Shown: positions 36,767 to 44,720 of the stretch, one piece after another
Position numbering within the stretch: position 1 is the stretch's first letter
Layout of the letters: each line of letters starts with the position of its first letter
Source: Lepus europaeus
Taxonomy: Eukaryota; Chordata; Mammalia; Lagomorpha; Leporidae
DNA: 64,000 nucleotides
Assembly (NCBI RefSeq): GCF_033115175.1
Contig: NC_084830.1
Span: 112,060,709 to 112,124,708, forward strand
Direction of reading: 5' to 3'
Translations under genes and position numbers: made by a program
The notes under the pieces: generated by a model
Database searches by the model: none
Told to the model about the DNA's origin: nothing
The model's input: only the letters and a program-made list of their open reading frames with translations

Positions 36767-39411
36767 GAAAGGCAAAGTTACAGAGATCCTCCATCCACTG
36801 GGTCACTCACCCAAATATCCGCAGTGGCCAGGGCTGGGGCAGGAACCAGGAGCTTCATCCTGGCTTCCTACATGGGTAGCAGGGCCCTAAATACATGGGT
36901 CATCTTCTGCTGTTTTTCCCAGGCCAGAAGCAGAGAGCTGGATTGGAAGTGGAGCAGGCTAGACTCTAACCAGCAACCCATGTGTGATGCCAGTGTCACA
37001 GGCAGCAGCTTTACCCACTAGGCCACAACACCAGCCCCTGTAGTTTTCTTATTAAAGGTGGAAATTGGAGAGCTGGTGCTGTGGCATGGTGGGTAAAACC
37101 TCTGCCTGCAATGCTGGCATCCCATATGGGCAATGGTTCAAGTCCTGGTTGCCCCACTTCTGATCGAGCTCCCTGCTAATGCACTTGAGAAAGCAGGGGA
37201 AGATGGCTGAAGGGCTTGGGCCCCCCTGTACCCACACGGGAGACCCAGAAGAGGCTCCTCCTGGCTTCTGGCTTGAGATCAGACCATCTCTGGCTGTTGT
37301 ACCCATTTGGGGAGTGAACCAGGGGATGCAAGATCGCATTCTTCTTCCTCCCCCCCCACCCCCCGCGCCCCATCTCTGTATCTTTTTCTCTGCCTTTCAA
37401 ATAAATAAGTAAATCTTTAAAAAATAAAGGTGGAAGTTTAACTGATTTAAATTTTTTCTCTTTTTTTGATTTAAATTCTATCTCTTTTATGGTGGTATCA
37501 ACCAGCAGATACCTTAGCCATGGGTCTGTCTTCTCCCAGTCCTGGGCTCTCTTCTCTTTTAACTTTTATTTTTGTTTGTTTATTTAATTTGAGAGGCTGA
37601 AAGAGAATGTGTGGAATTCCCAAGTGTGGATTCTGTGAGAGAGAATGGCTTGATGGATCAGACTAGAAAATGAGCATGCCAGATCCCAGGGCTTGAATTC
37701 ACTTGGCAGCATCCCAGGCGCTGTTTGTCTCCAGCTCTGTATACTGAGTTCAGACTTACATGTCATTGTTTATTTTACAGTAAATGCGTTTTAAAGTACT
37801 GTCCCTTTGTTTGATTCCATTAATCCTATTAGTAATGTGTCTCCAAAGTACTTTGGTAAATGGGTTATTTAATGGCCATTTTCAAAAAACAGTCACCTGT
37901 AATCACTTGCTAGAGTCTTTCCAAAACAAAGTATTTTGACTGTATTTTTTAGAGCAGTTTAAGGTCCACAGTAAAATTGAGTGGAAGGTACAGAGTATTG
38001 CTGTGCACCATACACACACTACCCTCCCTGTTGCTTCCCCCACCAGCGCACACATTTGTTGGATTCTGTGAACCTGCTTTGACACACCCATCATTGCCAA
38101 AGGCTTTGGCTTACATTGGTATTCACTCTTGGTGTTGTCCATTCTGTAGGTTTTGATAAGTGTATTGTAACATCTAGAAATTATTTTTAAGTACCCAGGA
38201 TTATGGAGCTCTATGTCTGAAATGTAGGCACTAAGATCTTGTATACTCTGTGTTTTAACATCTATTTAATGACTGTTTTCAAAAGCCACTCTCTTTGTTC
38301 TTTCAGAAAATAAACAGAGTTGTCTTTGTTGGGAACTTCTTACGTGTCAATACTCTCTCAATGAAGCTATTGGCATATGCACTGGATTATTGGTCCAAAG
38401 GTCAACTGAAAGCACTGTTTCTAGAACATGAGGTATGATGGAAAAAGAGTAGTTGGTAAATTTTAATAGAATGCTTTTTTGTGCAGGTTTTATATATTGC
38501 TTCTTGTATTTACAAACAAAATTATGGAGTATTTACTTCAGTAGAGTATTGATTACTTATTTTAGTTTTAGTTGGGAACAGTGGAATTACTATAACCTGC
38601 TGACTGCTCCACTAAGATGAGAACTTCACAGTTCTTCCAAAAGAGATCTGTGACCAGTGCAGATTCTGTGGCTGCTTGTGGATTTGGTGGAGGAGGGGTT
38701 GTTTCTTTTGTTTCCCCCCACACACACTGTTTTGTTTTGTTTTGTTTTTTCCTCTCCTGAGATTACAAATGTTAAATGTGAACAGCACAGAAATGTGTAA
38801 TTTAGCAATGAAAATTCTCCTTGACCATCTCACCACAATTCCACCCACTGATTGCATTTGAATTTGTTCTTACTATTCATTTACTTTATCCAGTTAAATG
38901 TTCAACATAATGTTTTGGATGAAGTATTATAGTCCCAAGTCAAGTGACTGTATTATTACCAATTAATAGCATAGATTGAAAGTATGTGTTTGCTTCCCTG
39001 TCTGGTGGGTGAGGAGAGTGTTTCGTAGAACGGCAAGGAGTTAGTTTCTTTGTTGAATAAAGGGAGAGGGTACAGAATTGCTGGCAATAGTCTTAGAAAC
39101 TTTACTGTCCAGAAGCCACATTTTAAAAATACGTATTGAAAATACATGTTTCAAAAGTGGGCATATTTATTGAGAATACAGTTTAGGAAAAAATTTTAGA
39201 GGAGCTAACAACTTGGAAATTAGAATGAACATACATATAAATGTGCTCTGAGTGGTTAATAATGTGTGCTAATTTAAAAGCTATCCTACATTAGGGGCCG
39301 GAACAGTGGCATAGCAGGTAAAAACTATACTACATTAATATTTGTTTCAAAATTATACAGGGATACTTTGGAGCTGTTGGTGCACTTCTTGGGCTACCAA
39401 ATTTCAGCTAA
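16177..39411 (+). CDS. PANK3: Pantothenate kinase 3, seven coding exons, 370 aa
   Basis: PANK3 phosphorylates pantothenate with ATP, the first and rate-controlling step of coenzyme A synthesis, in the cytosol, and is feedback-inhibited by acetyl-CoA. Coding exons are 16177-16204, 29891-30243, 31278-31531, 33068-33244, 35290-35413, 38307-38432 and 39361-39411. All introns are GT..AG and phases match, giving 370 codons and TAA, the length of human PANK3. Visible hallmarks: the nucleotide-binding [12 protein letters not shown] segment (residues 14-25), the TGGGAYKFE loop, the catalytic Glu138 in [10 protein letters not shown], a second glycine-rich NIGSGVSI strand, Arg207 in KRVTGTSLGGG, Ala269 in WAVASS, and Trp341 in YWSKGQ. 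The short N-terminus ([10 protein letters not shown]) distinguishes it from PANK1-alpha and PANK2. Identity is supported by mir-103-1 in an intron and FBLL1 downstream. No break or missing residue is seen. The promoter is TATA-less and CpG-rich. Confidence 0.98.
16205..18440 (+). other. PANK3 intron 1, 5' part, SINE-free
   Basis: CpG-rich to about 16560, then AT-rich. A diverged MIR lies at about 17235-17355 and another MIR fragment at about 18100-18180. No SINE occurs for 2.2 kb, as is usual near an active promoter. Confidence 0.6.
18450..18767 (-). mobile_element. Older C-SINE, cluster member 1
   Basis: Poly(T), TTTGTTTATTTATTTGAAAG at the left and CTGCTGTGCCGTGTCAACCACC at the right. It directly abuts the next SINE. 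Confidence 0.88.
18768..19057 (-). mobile_element. Older C-SINE, cluster member 2
   Basis: ATTTATTTATTTGAGAGGC at the left and ATGCCACAGCACCAGCCCC at the right. Confidence 0.88.
19085..19378 (-). mobile_element. C-SINE with 27-base poly(C), cluster member 3
   Basis: AGAAAGGTCTTCCTTTTCTG at the left and AGCCGCAGCACCGGCC at the right, lacking the usual poly(T)/GGCAGAG end. A homopolymer of 27 C at 19134-19160, preceded by CACCACCACCAGCG, replaces the usual central GC-rich box. Confidence 0.85.
19134..19160 (+). repeat. Poly(C) homopolymer, 27 bases
   Basis: An uninterrupted C run inside a SINE. Its length may be unreliable in assembly, and it may form i-motif/G-quadruplex structures. Confidence 0.85.
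19397..19727 (-). mobile_element. Young C-SINE (CSINE1-like), cluster member 4
   Basis: Poly(T), GACAGGCAGAGTGGATAGTG and a GGCGCCGG end, flanked by CATGATTTCTT at about 19382 and 19728. Confidence 0.95.
19835..20022 (-). mobile_element. Old diverged C-SINE fragment
   Basis: CTCTAGCCATCACCACTGCCTC, GGTCTGCATAGGCAAGAAGCTGG and CACAGTGCCCACC-like wording fit an old antisense subfamily; ends are worn. Confidence 0.5.
20030..20310 (-). mobile_element. Older C-SINE
   Basis: TTATTTGTCTGAAAGGCAGAG at the left and ATGCTATAATGGTGGCCCC at the right. Confidence 0.85.
20455..20727 (+). mobile_element. Older C-SINE, shortened head
   Basis: GGGCCGGCATTTTGGCATAG head, a deletion before box B, GAACCAGCAGATGGAAGATC and a CATAAATAAATC tail. 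Confidence 0.85.
20774..21098 (-). mobile_element. Young to intermediate C-SINE
   Basis: Poly(T), GACAGGCAGAGTTAGAG at the left and GTGGTGCCGGC at the right; AATGATTT flanks both sides. Confidence 0.93.
21404..21690 (+). mobile_element. Young to intermediate C-SINE
   Basis: GGCCGGCGCCGCCGCTCAC head, TGCCTGTCAAAAAAAC tail, flanked by AGAATAATCAA and AGAACAATCAA. Confidence 0.93.
21705..23284 (+). other. PANK3 intron 1 segment, mostly unique
   Basis: AT-rich DNA without a recognised repeat except a 20-plus-base T run at 22676-22701. No coding potential seen. Confidence 0.5.
23285..23627 (+). mobile_element. Older C-SINE with internal duplication
   Basis: GTGCTTTGGTATAGTGCACAG head and a TTACAAATAAATCTTT tail. 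A 42-bp segment starting GCACTTCTGATCCAGATCCC is present twice in tandem at 23371-23412 and 23413-23454, with one difference. Confidence 0.88.
23713..23998 (+). mobile_element. Old diverged C-SINE
   Basis: GTGGGTGTTTGGCCTAGC head, GAGACAAGAGGTTATAGCTC, GAGTGAAATAATAGATGGGAG; no A-rich tail is well kept. Confidence 0.7.
24023..24350 (+). mobile_element. Older C-SINE
   Basis: GGGGCTGGCGCTGAGGCATGG head, intact GGTTCAAGTCC box B, and AAATAAATAAATAAATAAAT tail. Confidence 0.93.
24516..24630. mobile_element. Short inverted-repeat element, copy 2 (MITE-like)
   Basis: AAGTCTTCCAAAGTTCATGG at the left is matched, reversed and complemented, by CCTGCGGAACTTTCTGAAGT at the right. The interior has no coding capacity. 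It resembles a non-autonomous DNA transposon. Confidence 0.6.
24631..25626 (+). other. PANK3 intron 1 segment, mostly unique
   Basis: No repeat recognised apart from a G run at about 24687-24699. Ordinary AT-rich intronic DNA. Confidence 0.5.
25637..25980 (-). mobile_element. Older C-SINE
   Basis: A (TTTC)n/poly(T) end, GATTTATTTACTTGAAAGTC, and CCACAGCGCCAGCCCC; flanked by TAGATTTCTT at 25627-25636 and 25981-25990. Confidence 0.93.
25991..26916 (+). other. PANK3 intron 1 segment with a MIR
   Basis: A MIR 3' part lies at about 26600-26755 (GTCTGTGAAGTGAC, GCAGGTAGTGAGTACTCAAC). The rest is unassigned. Confidence 0.5.
26917..26987 (+). mobile_element. C-SINE head fragment
   Basis: GGGCCAGCATTGTGGTGCAC through CATCCCATATGAGC is a SINE head that stops abruptly. 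A SINE-like tail (CTTTCAAAATAAATAAATC) reappears at about 27190, with about 200 bp of unrelated DNA between. Confidence 0.7.
27219..27550 (-). mobile_element. Young C-SINE (CSINE1-like) in an older SINE tail
   Basis: Poly(T), GACAGGCAGAGTGGATAGTG and GGCGCCGGCC. Flanked by a 17-bp perfect duplication AAAATAAATAAATCTTT (27202-27218, 27551-27567), which is itself the A-rich tail of an older SINE. Confidence 0.96.
27580..27880 (+). mobile_element. Older C-SINE
   Basis: GGGCTGGCATTTTAGCACAGC head, GAGTGAACCAGTGGAAGG, diverged tail. Confidence 0.88.
27900..28065 (+). mobile_element. Degenerate C-SINE
   Basis: GAGTCCCAGCTGCCCTGC, CCTGCTAATGAGCCTGGAAAGG and GCCCCAGCTATTGTAGCC; head and tail are lost. 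Confidence 0.55.
28180..28375 (+). mobile_element. L2 3' end fragment
   Basis: CCAGATGGAGCTCTCCCTGAAGGC and GAGAAGGTACTCAGTAATTAGG follow the L2 terminus. Confidence 0.55.
28665..28990 (+). mobile_element. Older C-SINE
   Basis: GGGCCGGCCCTGTGGTGTAG head and AAATAAATAAATAAATC tail. Confidence 0.93.
29205..29412 (-). mobile_element. Older C-SINE, left part, interrupted
   Basis: Reads antisense from GAAAGAATATTTATATGAAA to GCTAGATCAAAAGCAGAGCAG, then is interrupted by the next SINE. Its remaining end continues at about 29724-29775. Confidence 0.8.
29413..29722 (+). mobile_element. C-SINE inserted in an older SINE
   Basis: GTCAGCTCTGTGGTTTAGG head and AATAAATAAATCTTTAAATA tail. It splits the antisense copy that begins at 29205. 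Confidence 0.85.
29724..29775 (-). mobile_element. Older C-SINE, right part
   Basis: AGGAGTCCCAAGTAGTGGC and TTATTACACCACAGTAACC complete the interrupted antisense SINE. It ends about 115 bp before PANK3 exon 2. Confidence 0.7.
29891..30243 (+). CDS. PANK3: PANK3 coding exon 2
   Basis: Acceptor TTCACAG precedes CTTTCCC. The exon completes Ser10 and encodes residues 11-127, including the [12 protein letters not shown] nucleotide-binding loop and TGGGAYKFE. It ends ...CGCACA before the donor GTAAGTA, on a codon boundary. Confidence 0.98.
30590..30855 (-). mobile_element. Old diverged C-SINE in PANK3 intron 2
   Basis: TTTATCTGAAAGGCAGAAAG at the left and CATCCTAACCACCATTACG at the right. Confidence 0.75.
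30856..31277 (+). other. PANK3 intron 2, 3' part
   Basis: AT-rich unique DNA ending in the T-rich acceptor tract of exon 3. No feature seen. Confidence 0.5.
31278..31531 (+). CDS. PANK3: PANK3 coding exon 3
   Basis: Acceptor TTTTTTACAG precedes ATTGGAAAC. It encodes residues 128-211, with Glu138 (predicted catalytic base) and Arg207, and ends after two bases of Ser212 before the donor GTAATA. That donor is weaker than the GTAAGT at other exons. Confidence 0.98.
31649..31998 (+). mobile_element. Young C-SINE (CSINE1-like) in PANK3 intron 3
   Basis: GCCGGCGCCGTGGCTTAAC head, poly(A) tail, flanked by the perfect 17-bp duplication AAGAAAATGTAGATGTG at 31632-31648 and 31999-32015. It begins about 117 bp after exon 3. 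Confidence 0.97.
32016..32500 (+). other. PANK3 intron 3 unique segment
   Basis: AT-rich, no repeat or coding signal seen. Confidence 0.5.
32516..32837 (+). mobile_element. Young to intermediate C-SINE in PANK3 intron 3
   Basis: CTAATCCTCCACCTGCGGCG, GTTCTGGTCCC and TGCCTGTCAGAAAT tail; flanked by AGAAGAAATGTAGGC at 32501-32515 and 32838-32852. Confidence 0.95.
33068..33244 (+). CDS. PANK3: PANK3 coding exon 4
   Basis: A T-rich tract and TTTAG precede CCTTGGAGG. The exon encodes the [10 protein letters not shown] segment through WAVAS, ending with two bases of Ser271 before the donor GTAAGT. Confidence 0.98.
33245..33619 (+). other. PANK3 intron 4, 5' part
   Basis: Unique-looking DNA after exon 4; no feature seen. 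Confidence 0.45.
33620..34380 (-). mobile_element. L1M-type LINE fragment in PANK3 intron 4
   Basis: Antisense ORF2 3' segment: GTAGGATAATTCTGAGAAGTA, AATTTGCACTTCTCTCACC, GTGAGGTTAAGAACC and TCTTATGGCTTCTGGATATTG appear in the order expected for old L1M elements. Confidence 0.65.
34381..35289 (+). other. PANK3 intron 4, 3' part
   Basis: T-rich intronic DNA; a weak L2-like stretch lies near 34770-34860. Ends at the exon 5 acceptor. Confidence 0.45.
35290..35413 (+). CDS. PANK3: PANK3 coding exon 5
   Basis: Acceptor TTTCTCTGCAG precedes TTTTGGAAAT. It encodes [20 protein letters not shown] through MCAVNE (residue 312) and ends on a codon boundary before GTAAAAA. The mir-103-1 hairpin begins 334 bases downstream. 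Confidence 0.98.
35748..35825 (+). ncRNA. MIR103-1: microRNA precursor mir-103-1
   Basis: A 78-base hairpin in the intron between PANK3 coding exons 5 and 6, in the sense of the host gene. The 3' arm holds the complete 23-nt mature miR-103-3p at 35795-35817 (seed GCAGCAT, positions 2-8) and the 5' arm holds the star strand at 35758-35780. The loop is TTGCATATGGATCAAG. The sequence appears identical, from memory, to the human precursor. miR-103/107 act on lipid and glucose metabolism and on DICER1. It is expected to be processed from the PANK3 primary transcript. Confidence 0.97.
35756..35817 (-). ncRNA. Possible antisense hairpin, mir-103b type
   Basis: The complement of the mir-103-1 hairpin can also fold, and a microRNA (mir-103b) has been annotated from this strand in human. 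The mature region here would be the exact complement of 35795-35817. Whether it is transcribed in this species cannot be seen, so it is listed as possible only. Confidence 0.35.
35826..36734 (+). other. Intron segment after mir-103-1
   Basis: An old mammalian repeat similar to that at 10400-10600 lies at about 36020-36380 (TGTGTACCAGGCATTGTTCG, AGATCCCACATTTATTC). The rest is unassigned. Confidence 0.5.
36735..37036 (-). mobile_element. Older C-SINE in PANK3 intron 5
   Basis: Long poly(T), GATTTGAAAGGCAAAGTTAC and GGCCACAACACCAGCCCC. Confidence 0.9.
37064..37424 (+). mobile_element. Older C-SINE in PANK3 intron 5
   Basis: GGAGAGCTGGTGCTGTGGC head and AAATAAATAAGTAAATC tail, flanked by TAAAGGTGGAA at 37053-37063 and 37425-37435. 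A C-rich run lies at 37350-37370. Confidence 0.92.
37555..37725 (-). mobile_element. Probable degraded C-SINE
   Basis: TTTGTTTATTTAATTTGAGAGGC start followed by degraded SINE-like wording; no clear right end. Confidence 0.35.
37910..38195 (-). mobile_element. L1M-type fragment in PANK3 intron 5
   Basis: GTCCACAGTAAAATTGAGTGG, GGTACAGAG, CACACATTTGTTGG and ATTCACTCTTGGTGTTGTCC match in order an old L1 terminal region seen in antisense. Confidence 0.55.
38307..38432 (+). CDS. PANK3: PANK3 coding exon 6
   Basis: Acceptor TTGTTCTTTCAG precedes AAAATAAAC. It encodes residues 313-354 ([15 protein letters not shown] through LFLEHE), with Trp341, which lines the acyl-CoA pocket in the family. The donor is GTATGA. 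Confidence 0.98.
38433..39275 (+). other. PANK3 last intron, unique part
   Basis: No repeat recognised. A TTTTG run occurs near 38728-38747. Confidence 0.5.
39294..39319 (+). mobile_element. 26-bp C-SINE head relic before PANK3 exon 7
   Basis: GGGGCCGGAACAGTGGCATAGC is a C-SINE head and nothing more. An 18-bp duplication with two mismatches flanks it (39276-39293, AAAAGCTATCCTACATTA; 39320-39337, AAAAACTATACTACATTA). The right copy ends 23 bases before exon 7, so the branch-site region of this intron is duplicated. Confidence 0.75.
39361..39411 (+). CDS. PANK3: PANK3 coding exon 7, C-terminus
   Basis: Acceptor AATTATACAG precedes GGATACTTT. It encodes the last 16 residues ([16 protein letters not shown]) and TAA. 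The pyrimidine tract is poor, and a tiny SINE relic flanked by an 18-bp duplication lies only 24-85 bases upstream of the exon. Confidence 0.98.
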   Translation, partial: GYFGAVGALLGLPNFS

Positions 39412-40464
39412 AGCATGAAGTCTGTCCCTGCTAATAAATGTCATCCAAAAGGAACTGAACCAGAGGCATTATTACTGCATTGTTTGTCACTGAGAACCAA
39501 AGGATAAAAGAATACCACTATTTCCTATTGCTTTTAAATGTCGGAGTGGTCCTGGATATTGCCATACTAAAAGAGAGAACTCCATGACATGTGAAGTATT
39601 TCTTGTTGAAATGTTTTCCTTCCTGTAGATAGGCAGTTTTAGATCCTTAAATGCAATACAGCCTCTGCTAATTGAGCTTTCTCTCAAAAATTTTTCTATT
39701 TATTTTACATAGCCAACATTGTAGTACTGTATGTTCAAAATACAAATCTTAAAGACTCAGAAAAATTTAACTTACGAAAATAATTGATTCTCGGTATTTG
39801 TCAGAAGTCTGTTATATGTGTGTTATGGGTTACTAAAGAGCGGACAGTAACAACCTGTATCAATACTGAAATGGCAATCAAAGATGATCATTTTTATGTC
39901 ATTTTAAAATGTTTAGACAATATTAATTATTATAGTTTTTCTGACATAATCCCATTCCCCATAAAAGCATGTTTTTGTGATCTTTACCCAAAGGTATAAC
40001 TTTTCTCAGATGCCATAATTTAAATGCAATACTCTTGTTAAGTTTTAGCCCAGGCTTTAGAATGAATCCTGGAAAATGCTCATTCTTTGCTGGCATCGCA
40101 CTTTCTGTGATTTGAGTTAATTGGCACATGCTAAAATGTTTCGTGTATTTATCAATGAAAGCTTGATTACTTTGGGGTTTTGGCTCAGGCTGTCCTGGAA
40201 GTATGGTGTGAGTGAATTGCTTAGAGTTCTTAGCCCTTTTTGGTGAATTACCATGTTTATCTCAGGCCCACACTTGTGTTGTTTCTTTCCATTACATCTG
40301 AACCTTCAGAGCTAAAGGTTTGATTCCATTATGAAGAGCAGCCAACATCACGTTTATTCTAAATGGAGGTTGTGTAAACTAAAAGCTGATTTATATGAAA
40401 CTTGTGGAGAGTCTAAGGCAGTATTGCAGAATTATAAAAGGATCAGTGTTTCATACATTCTGGT

Positions 40465-40470
40465 AATAAA
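40465..40470 (+). terminator. Possible proximal PANK3 poly(A) signal AATAAA
   Basis: AATAAA about 1.05 kb after the stop codon, followed by AAAGCATTGTAGTTC. It would give a short 3' UTR isoform. Use cannot be shown from sequence. Confidence 0.3.
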
Positions 40471-42804
40471 AAAGCATTGTAGTTCTCAGATTTGTAAATC
40501 CTGTTACCTTGAAATTTATTCTGTATTTTAGATTAACTTTTTACAATGTTAGAGATTTTTTTCAGATTTTTACATTGGCAGTAACATTTGGAGGTTCATT
40601 AGTTGGGTGAAGTTATTCCAGTCTTGGTTATGGTTTAGGAAGTAGGAGAAACACCACCTCTGTAAATCACCAGTAGATTTGGATGTACTTTGAAGAGCTT
40701 GAGAGTTGTTTACATTATGAAGGAAGTATTTGTGTTTTTACAGAACATAGTGTTGTTCAGTACAGAGCAGTTTTCATTAGACTGTTAAGAGGTGCTTGTT
40801 AAAAACATTTCTCCGTATAATTTTCAAAATTTTTGCTTAAGCATTTAAAATCCAGTTTTCATTTCCTGAAGACATGAACATATAAATAATAGGAGTAAGT
40901 ATATAAAGGGGAACGCCTATAGCAGTAACTTAAACTGTTTGGAACTTTGGATTCATACCAGTCAATAATCAATTTAAAGTGATGCTTTCGTGTTTCTTGC
41001 TTTAACTTTTCTGTTCCAGTGACTGGATATTTCAGCCAAAATGTCAGTGGTTTGATCTGTCTTAAAAGTTTCTGATTTGGCCATCAGATAGAAATCTTAT
41101 TCAACGAAAGTAATTACCAGACTTATTTATACTGATAGCAAACTCTGTACATCTTTACCTATAGGTTTAAGGCTGTCTCTTTCAGAAAAATAATGAAATG
41201 GACAAAGACTATTTAAGTTAATTTAGTCACTATAATACCGAACAAAAAAATGATTTAATACATTTTGTCCTTTGAAGTTGAAATTAACTGCTAAATACAG
41301 GTAAACTGGACAACCATCTCACCACTGTTGGTCTTAGGTCTTTTGCATACAAAATATAAAATTCTTAGGATAGGAATATAGAATTGTGAAGAAGGCTACC
41401 AAGATTCTGTTTTTTGTATTATGATCTCCAGAAATTTCCGTTTAGCGTGCGGTGGTAAATAGGTTTGGATCTAATTTTACCTTTCCTAGTAAACACATAA
41501 AGTAACAAGAAATGTGAAATTTTTTTAATTATATATTTTTATCTAACTTAATGCCTAAATATGTTATTTCAATATAAAATATGTTACCCTTTTTCTGCTC
41601 TTAGTCTTTAAAAATGTGTGCTTTACCCTTCCGGCATCTCAATTTGAATTGACCACATTACAGATTTCAGTAGCTGTATATGGGTAATGTCTGCTAGGTG
41701 AGACAGCATAGTTGTATGAAAACTTGCTGAATTTGGGCTTTTAGAAGAATATTTGATAAAGAAAAAATTAGGACCCTTATTTTTTAAATAGATAAGGAGT
41801 AAGCTGTATTTCTGACCATTCCCAAACTCTTATGTTGGCATCCTGCCATGTCATTGTAGTGTGTATCATTTTTTCCTATGATGCTCATAAAATTGCCCAA
41901 GACAATCCTGCCAGTTGCCAGCAATCTCCAAAATAGGTATTTCCTTCAGTGAAGCAAATTTGATGGTTCTAATGATTGTTTGTAAAATTCTAATTAACTT
42001 TGAGCAGGTAACTTTAGAGTATTAAAAAGATTATGAAAGTTATTTATAATTTGTAGGCTTAATTTTCATTTGTAAAAATTATATTAACTTTTTCAAATGC
42101 AAAGAGCACTCTGTTTGCTTTGGGCTTGGAAAACACATGACATAAAAATTAGCACCACCATCCCTTGTCCCCAGAGAAGATTGCCTTTTAAATAGAGACT
42201 TTCTAAATCAGTTCTGCACCCAGATGTCTTCAATGACAAAAGAATGAGCAGTATTGTCAAGTAAGTTGGCATGGCAAGTTCTTGCTCAGCTACTCAAATT
42301 TGAATATGGAGGAAGTGAGGTGGACTCAGGTTGGGGTCAGTACACATGAAATCACCAGGAATACACTTGATAATTCAAAGCCCTTTAAAGAAATTGAGGT
42401 TATTTGCCAAGTATTAGGCTAAATAAAAATTCCTGAGTCTTGGGTGATTTTTTGTTTTACTTTTGAGTGCTCATCTGATTGCTATATTGTAAGTACCAGT
42501 TTCTGAAAGACCATTTTTGTAAGTAGAATGATGTAGCTCAAAGTAGAAAATTTTTCTTCTTTTTCCAATGTAATTCTTGCCTTCAAAGAATAATCCATCA
42601 TATCTTGCCTTGAATTTTTTTAAGATTGTGTTCTTGGTTGAAAGCTTAGCTAGGCAGTAGAGTCTAAATATCTTTTATAACCACTCTGCTTATTACAAAC
42701 TAAATTTTTCCATATTTCATTTTGTGTGTGTGTGTGTGTTTCTGTTGAGCACTTTATATGCTTTTTAGTCTATTGCATTTAAGAATGTATTTTAGGAATT
42801 CTCC

Positions 42805-42810
42805 ATTAAA
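42805..42810 (+). terminator. Possible internal PANK3 poly(A) signal ATTAAA
   Basis: ATTAAA followed some 35 bases later by the GT-rich stretch AATGTGTATGTTGTTTTG, a plausible downstream element. It would give a 3' UTR of about 3.4 kb. Confidence 0.35.
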
Positions 42811-44714
42811 GCCATGTAAAAACTGATAAAGAATAATGAAAATGTGTATGTTGTTTTGCATTTGATTTAACTGTTTTGTGGTGTGTGAAAACTGAATATT
42901 AGTAATATATGCCTTTTTGTAATAATACTCTGACCTTATTTAAGGTGATTGCCATGAAACATCAGTAATGTGCTGTTTTCTGATAATTTGTTTATTCTTG
43001 TGTGTTTAATACTGAAGGAATTCAACCAAACTTTGTTTCTGTCATTAGATGAAGCATTATCTGTTTCACTGCCTGTTTTCAAGAGTAAGTTGTCCTGTAT
43101 TTTGTACTGAGCCTAGTGACGATTGGTGAAGACCCCAAAAGTAGTTTTCTTCCTTTAGTGTTTCCACTATTAATAGCCCAGTAACAATGACGATGTAATA
43201 AGTGAATAATTCCTGCTTTTCTGCCATGTCTAAATTTTGAGAAATTCCCACTTGTTAAAGGTGCACGTGTTGCCGCTTGTTAAAGCGATCCCTACTGTTA
43301 GCATTATCTGTCTTGTGTATTCAGTGGACTGGGTCATAATTTGGTGTTGTATTAGAGATAGTGCCAGACAGTGGTAACTTTTTTTGAATGTTATTTTCTT
43401 TATTTGTAAAATGAGGGAATTGTTCTGTTACAGTGGGAAATGGCTTAGTTATCATCAAGATCCTGAGAAACAAATTGATTGATTAATTTCTGGCAGTATT
43501 TGGAATGGCTAAACAATTTCTTTAGATAGTTGGTGTCATGTTTTGGAGTTAAATTTTGCAGTTATTAATCATTTTTATTTGTAAATGTTAATAGGTACTA
43601 AGTTTTTGTATCTTCACCAAACTAATAGAATGATATTGGTTCTCTCATATTATGTTATTGCCTATAATGACCAAGTAAATATACCTTTAATGTGAAGGGT
43701 TTTTTTGTATGTGTAGGTAAAAGTAAGTGAATGCATGTGTGTGTACATATTATAATCTGTAAAGGTATCTGCAATTTTTACAGTTAACTTCAAAACTATA
43801 TGGGCATTATTATAACTTTTACATTGTACAAAAGAAAAACATCCCACTAAATTTGAAGATGCTAGAATCTTAGATACACACAGGATTTTTTTAGTGGTCC
43901 TTTTCTTAGAGTTTATTTGCTATTTGTGGGCCTTATGAGGATAAATACAGGATGAACCTTCCTGAAATTGATTATTGCTTTCATCAAACACAGTTCACAG
44001 CAAAAATTATAAGACAAGTTTAATCACCTGCAAGTGAGCTGAAAAACCATAAATTACCACATCAGATATCTTGAAGACCTAAAATACTTTGTCCTTGGGA
44101 TTGCCTGAGAATAATCAAGCGACTGTGTCTGACATTGCTACCTTACCATTTATATGTAGCTGTGAGCTGATGCTGAGATTTCAGGTACCACGGTTAGTGC
44201 TGAACCATGTGGCTGGGGAGGAATTTTTTGTTTTTCCTTAAGACTGTCCATAATTACATTCTAGCTCCTTCTGTAACCAAAGGGTCATTTTTTAGATTTT
44301 CAAATTTTATTTTATTTTTTTTGCCACGGCTGCCACTGGTTTTGTTTAAATAGACTAATGAGGAATGTATTTTTGAAAGGATTGAATGAAGTTAAAAAGA
44401 TTTTGAAATGTGTAAATATGCAACTAATTCAATCCTAGCATATTACTGGTTTTTTTTTTTTTTTTTTTTTGCTGTTTCTAAATATTCTTAATACATTGCA
44501 GTGCTAACCGTTCAAGAGTTTTCAAGGAAAACATTTCAGTTTTTATGTAATTTGTAAGATATACATAAACAATGTACATTTGAAATTATTTGGTTGTATG
44601 TATGAGCGTTGCTTGACCATCATACGAGGTCAGGCAGTGGTTGTCACAGATACTGAAGCCATTTTGAAATTTGCCACTTTTTTGAGTGGCGTCTTTTAGT
44701 TTACAGCATTTAGA

Positions 44715-44720
44715 AATAAA
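44715..44720 (+). terminator. Possible PANK3 poly(A) signal AATAAA
   Basis: AATAAA in TTTAGAAATAAAAGG. No clear GT-rich element follows it within 40 bases, so it is a weaker candidate than the one at 45418. Confidence 0.25.
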
